DNA of 64,000 bases from the NCBI GenBank assembly GCA_963920665.1, contig OY987265.1:40801001-40865000 (forward strand), in the 5' to 3' direction. Shown here piece after piece: positions 59,567 through 64,000 of the stretch. Position 1 is the first letter of the stretch, and each line of letters begins with the position of its first letter. This DNA comes from Straminergon stramineum (lineage: Eukaryota; Streptophyta; Bryopsida; Hypnales; Calliergonaceae). Below the pieces are notes generated by a model, which did no database searches, was not told the DNA's origin, and was given only the letters and a program-made list of their open reading frames with translations. The translations under genes were made by a program, and so were the position numbers.

Positions 59567-62500
59567 GGATAAAACACGGGGGGCAAAACCGCCTCCGCAA
59601 GAGGCTCATCATACAACTATAAGCTCAACCCTTCATTTTGCCATTGAAAATTAATAGAAATTTTCTTTTTTTTCTTTTTCATCAAATACTTTACATGCCT
59701 TCCCCATGCCATAAAAATTACAGAAATTTTGATGAAAATTTGAAATGATTCTGGATTTTGAATTGTAATAAATTTTATTATGATTTATATGAAATTATAA
59801 GACTATTATGACATTATTATTATTATTATTATTATTATTTGGAATTTTTGAAGAAAAAAATAGTTTACATGACATATAAAATAAGCTCAAAGAACATGAA
59901 ATTCAAGCTTGAAGGTGTATATTATAGCATAAAACATGATGGTTTAAACCAAACTCCCATGTCATTCTATAATTAGAATCTTGATAGAACATGGTAATAG
60001 GTCCAAAGTTTGAATGGCACAATTTGAGGAGTTTCACATAATTTCATATTGAAGAAGAAACTAGACTTAATAAGCTTTATTTCATTGGTTGGGCTCAAAT
60101 TCAAAAAAATATATTTTTATGAAATCAAGAGGGAAGGAGGTACTAGGCATTGCCAAATACACTAGAAAGGCATCTTTTATGATTTGTGGATTCAACATCT
60201 TCTTCTCTAAAGATTTTTGTAGTTTATCAATGAGGGCTTTTGACCACTAACTAATGCATATACAATTCATGAACTCTCTTGCAAAAAAATTACATGAAAA
60301 TCAATCATTTGCTTTTCAAAGAGATCAAGGTATGTTTAATCATTTATGAACCACTTTGCAATGGCATTTCAAGGTTAATTTTTTGGAATTTTTACTGATC
60401 GTTCATGTAGTGATCAATTTTTGTGAATTCGCAAAAGAAAGACGCCTATTTATGCTATTTTAAATTCTATTGGTCCTTATATGTAATATAGCTTGTTATA
60501 AGAAGAATATGACAAATTCCAAGCAAAATTTGGCTCAAATGGAATTGACCAAATGATGGAAAAAAACAACTCCTAGAAATTCCTCAACTATTGTCATTGG
60601 TGTTTGGGCTAGCTTGATTTTTACCAATAAATTTCCAAAAAAATTATACTACTTCAAACCTTTTTTCTTCTAAGTCAATGAAAGTCCAAAGTCTTAGGCT
60701 CAACATTTCTACCAACACAATTCTCACATTCTACCCACACAGTTATGTTTGTAATGCTTCACACTCTCTATGAATAGTTATGAAAAAAAATTTGACAAAT
60801 TTTCTTCCTAATAATGAAAGTAATTTGAAAAGCAAGTATTGAAATATATAATATCTAGAATCTTTCATTAGTAAAAGCATGTCATTGAAGCAATGACTTA
60901 GAAAGCAATGAAGTGTCAATACGATAGATAAATGTAATGACAACTTTTCTAAGAATTTAACCCTCTTAAAAATTTTCAAGGAAATATTTTACAATTGACT
61001 GAGCAAAACTTAAAAATTTATTTTAATTGTATCCTCTTATGATTGGGATACATTTACAAAGACTTCCAAAGCAATAACCAACATAGAGCAAAGAAATTGA
61101 TTCTAAACTAACTCAAATGTAATATATATTAAAAAAATATATTGAAATCAACATCATAGTCTAACTTCAAATATTTAGTCTTAGGAGAAATGTTAGAGAG
61201 TCTCCACTTATAAAGCAACCAAAAAAACGTCAATTTTAGATGAAAAGTGCACAATTAATGCTTGGACTAGCCAAAATATTTTCTTTGGTACAACAAAAAA
61301 CTTTCATTTGTCAAAGTTGGCAACTTTGCCAAATATAATTTTTTTTTCTACAAATAAGACATTGGTTTATTGAAGTAATGCAAATAACATCTTAAATCTA
61401 TATATAACAATCAATATATTGAGTGTTCCTAGAATACATTCTTGCACTTGGACTCAACATTTATTAATGTTGTTTACATTTAAAGAGATAAAGTTTGGAT
61501 GATTCCTATACCGTACTCTAGTTTCTAGAATTGACATATTTTTTATACTATGCAATTGCACTCAATACTTATTGACTTTGAAATCTAACGTTGTGGACTT
61601 TCTTTAATGGATGAGGTGGCCAAACATTACTAGGAAAAAACTAAGTACATGAAAGTCAAGGTTACAACATTGCTAGCAAGTGAGCCCAAATTCATGAGTC
61701 TATGAACCTTGAATCTAGTTGTAAGTATGTATCTACAACCATTTGAAGATGTTTATAACATAGGTGCAATATAACATGGAAGGTGTCTATAATGTAGAGT
61801 CGTAGGCTCATGTTCTTATAGATTCTATATTTACATGCTAGCTCTCCCTAGGAGGTTAGGTTGCGTCATCTTTGGAAATAATATTTGTTCTTATTTAATT
61901 GGATTCTCTTTAAAGCACCCTTCATCAACAATTGAAGAATGTTATAACAAGTTGAAGTTTCAAAGATGGTAGTCAACATGAGATTCCAAATGAAAGAAGA
62001 AATTATATCTTATATATTCTACTAGTAAATTTTTTTTTAAATTATTATAATTGGCTATGTTTCCTATTCTATATTAATTTGAACTAAATTCTAAGGGTTG
62101 AAGAGGAAGGAATTTAAATACACCTTTAAATTGGACTCATTTTGGAATAATACCCCTTATATCAAGCACTAATATAAATGATATCTTTATTCGTCATACA
62201 ACAAGGGAGAGGTTCCATTCCCCATATAAGTGATATTGATCTTTGAATCTTTCCCAACAATACCCTCGAAAGTGTGTTGTCAAAAAATTTGCATATTTTG
62301 TATTAAAGCTTCAAATCAATTTCAAAATACAAAATGTGTATAGTGATTTCTTTTAACTAGCTAAAAAGGCATATGATTAGAGAAACAAGGGATGAGATAG
62401 GAAATAATGGATGAAATTCAATTGGAGGGCCAATGAAAAAGCCCTTAGAGCTTCAATCTCTACATAAAATTTTAGGGTCTAAAAACCCATTATCAAGACT

Positions 62501-63450
62501 AACAAAAAATTACAATACCTATGTAAAATTTGAATTGAAAAGCATCACGTATGAAAAAATAGACATTGATTACACATAATGTACACAATTAAATCATGAG
62601 AGTGTATGGGATACTATTATTTTGTTTGGCACGCCTAAAGATAATATCTTAAAAAATTATTACTTAATCATAAAATGTCCAAATAATGTATATTAAAGTG
62701 TATTAAAATCCTCTTTCATTTGCCAATAAGTCATCAACAATTATATGCCTATTGGAGTTTCTTGATAATGTCCAAAAATTCCACTTTTTAGTATAGCAAA
62801 ATTGCTCTTTGAAAAGGCTCCCAAACTCAATGTTCTTAGGACAGTAGGAGTGTACCAAATTCTACTTACACCTACAAGATGAATTTTTAAATGTTATTTT
62901 CAACCTTAATCCAAAAAATCTTGTTCAACATGAAGAATATTTTTGGATGGATGGAGTATTATCTATTCTTCAGAAAGTCAAAAAAGAAAAACCATCTCGA
63001 GTTCTCAAAATTTGTAATTGAACATCTCCTTCAATTGTCAAGAAAGGATAATATCTTCTTGGGGAGGGGAGCACAATTCCTTGTTTGTAAAATGCTCAAG
63101 AGTTTAATCCTACCCCACCCCCCACCCCAAAGTAAAAGACCTATCACTAAGGTACTATGTCCAAAATAATTTTGAAAAAATAGGTACATTATTTGTTTCT
63201 CTAGTGATCTACATTGAATAGTGAAATTAGATTGCCCCTCTCTAATTTCTCGACATATGAGACTAAATAAATATTTACAGTTACCGTACGAGAATGAACT
63301 ACTTTTGAATTTCATGTTGTTGTATTTGGGACTCATGAACCTCCATATGTACAAATGGAAATATTTTTAGAATTGATGAATTCTTTTTTTTCTACACTCA
63401 ATAGTGAAGTCATCCATTGGACCACTCTAGTCTGCAATGTCCTTACAAGG
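59567..63450. other. AT-rich sequence without recognised genes
   Basis: Contains an (ATT)n microsatellite at 59813-59840. Short frames up to 107 codons near 63031-63354 show no family features. Confidence 0.45.
59813..59840. repeat. (ATT)n microsatellite
   Basis: Nine ATT units in a row. Confidence 0.95.
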
Positions 63451-63680
63451 TTAACCCTTAAACGATGTGGCGGACTGTTTTTGTAAAAAAATGATAAGGA
63501 ATTCTCCTATGTAGGACAAAAGTGCAGCTATTCATCTTCGGAATTAGGGGTGGGAAGGGAAGATCTTCTACAGTAGCTTGACTCCCAATGAGTATTTTTG
63601 ATTTTTTTTAAAGTGGATGATGTCACACAGTTCGAATATGACTGATTTCCACGGTCATCAGCCCGGCGTTCAAGGGTTAA
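63451..63680. mobile_element. 230-bp MITE with TTAACCC ends, copy 2
   Basis: Begins TTAACCCTTAAACG and ends CGTTCAAGGGTTAA, a 14-bp inverted terminus with one mismatch. Same length and orientation as 45483-45712. The shared interior includes AGGAATTCTCC, GGAAGATCTTCTACAGTAG and GTGGATGATGTCACAC. No coding capacity. Confidence 0.88.
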
Positions 63681-64000
63681 AGTATTGCATGTCTGCTTCT
63701 GCTCATTTTTTTTAGCTTTTTTTTTTTTTTCTTCTTTTTGACCCTATGGGCTCGCTAGCAACCTCACCACAGTGCCGAATAGGCACTACCCTGCAGCTTC
63801 TCTAAGTTAGTACAAAATGGAGGCCTCCAATTTCCCTCTACACAGGGCTGCTGTACCGCGGCCACTATGAGTTATATTCCACATCTGCATCCTGTGCATT
63901 CGCCAGCCAGAATTGGTCACGTTTTTTGTGCACGACCCTGAGCACCTTCAACTCCTGCTTCCCGTCGCGAGCTGAGCGAAGCTAAACGAAGCTAAGCTTA
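63681..64000. other. Unassigned, GC-rising window end
   Basis: T-rich run near 63705-63740, then GC-richer sequence with an ATG at 63818 opening only 17 codons. It may be the edge of another gene island. Ends in short AGCGAAGCTAAACGAAGCTAA repeats. Confidence 0.3.

Noticed and set aside
45483..63680. Long terminal repeats of one 18-kb retrotransposon
   Set aside because: The 230-bp copies have their own inverted ends and no retroelement internal genes lie between them.

Overview
The window looks like nuclear DNA of a land plant with a large, AT-rich, repeat-laden genome. It holds a Ty1/copia retrotransposon primed by an initiator-tRNA-Met type site, plant-type PIF/Harbinger transposases with their Myb/SANT-like partner gene, a Ty3/gypsy pol relic, TTTAGGG-type motifs, and genes with canonical GT-AG introns, one of them for a plastid-targeted elongation factor G. 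Lineage below land plant cannot be fixed from this sequence.

Layout. 1-10 kb: a PIF/Harbinger transposase broken by one stop codon (1047-2192, minus), then a complete copia element (4256-9688) with 213-bp LTRs. 10.5-23 kb: a second PIF/Harbinger element (Myb-like gene on plus, transposase on minus, convergent), a 19-bp minisatellite, an AT-rich desert, and an inverted 5' fragment of the same Harbinger family. 23.7-37 kb: a minus-strand gypsy relic with an LTR-like block and an inverted relative of that block. Between them lie a 2.84-kb terminal-inverted-repeat element with a 13-bp target duplication (30207-33046) and a hairpin-bearing tandem array (33975-35040). 37-45.5 kb: a CACTA-like non-autonomous element, a block rich in recurrent GATTGG words, and unassigned sequence.

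45.5-52 kb is the gene-bearing island, with higher GC. It holds a glycerol-3-phosphate dehydrogenase first exon on minus, head to head with seven exons of chloroplast EF-G on plus, followed by an intronless YrdC/Sua5-family gene on plus. The dehydrogenase fragment and EF-G both have altered invariant residues and both lack parts. Only YrdC looks intact. 52-64 kb holds repeats: two inverted copies of a ~950-bp family ending in TTAACCCC, a TTAGTACT-ended MITE, tandem arrays, and the second of two 230-bp TTAACCC-ended MITEs (the first lies about 1 kb upstream of EF-G).

Most transposon coding sequences are dead. The decay is strikingly biased to C-to-T and G-to-A changes: Trp codons turned to stops, catalytic Asp to Asn, Glu to Lys. 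This fits deamination of methylated cytosine. No tRNA, rRNA or CRISPR array was recognised.
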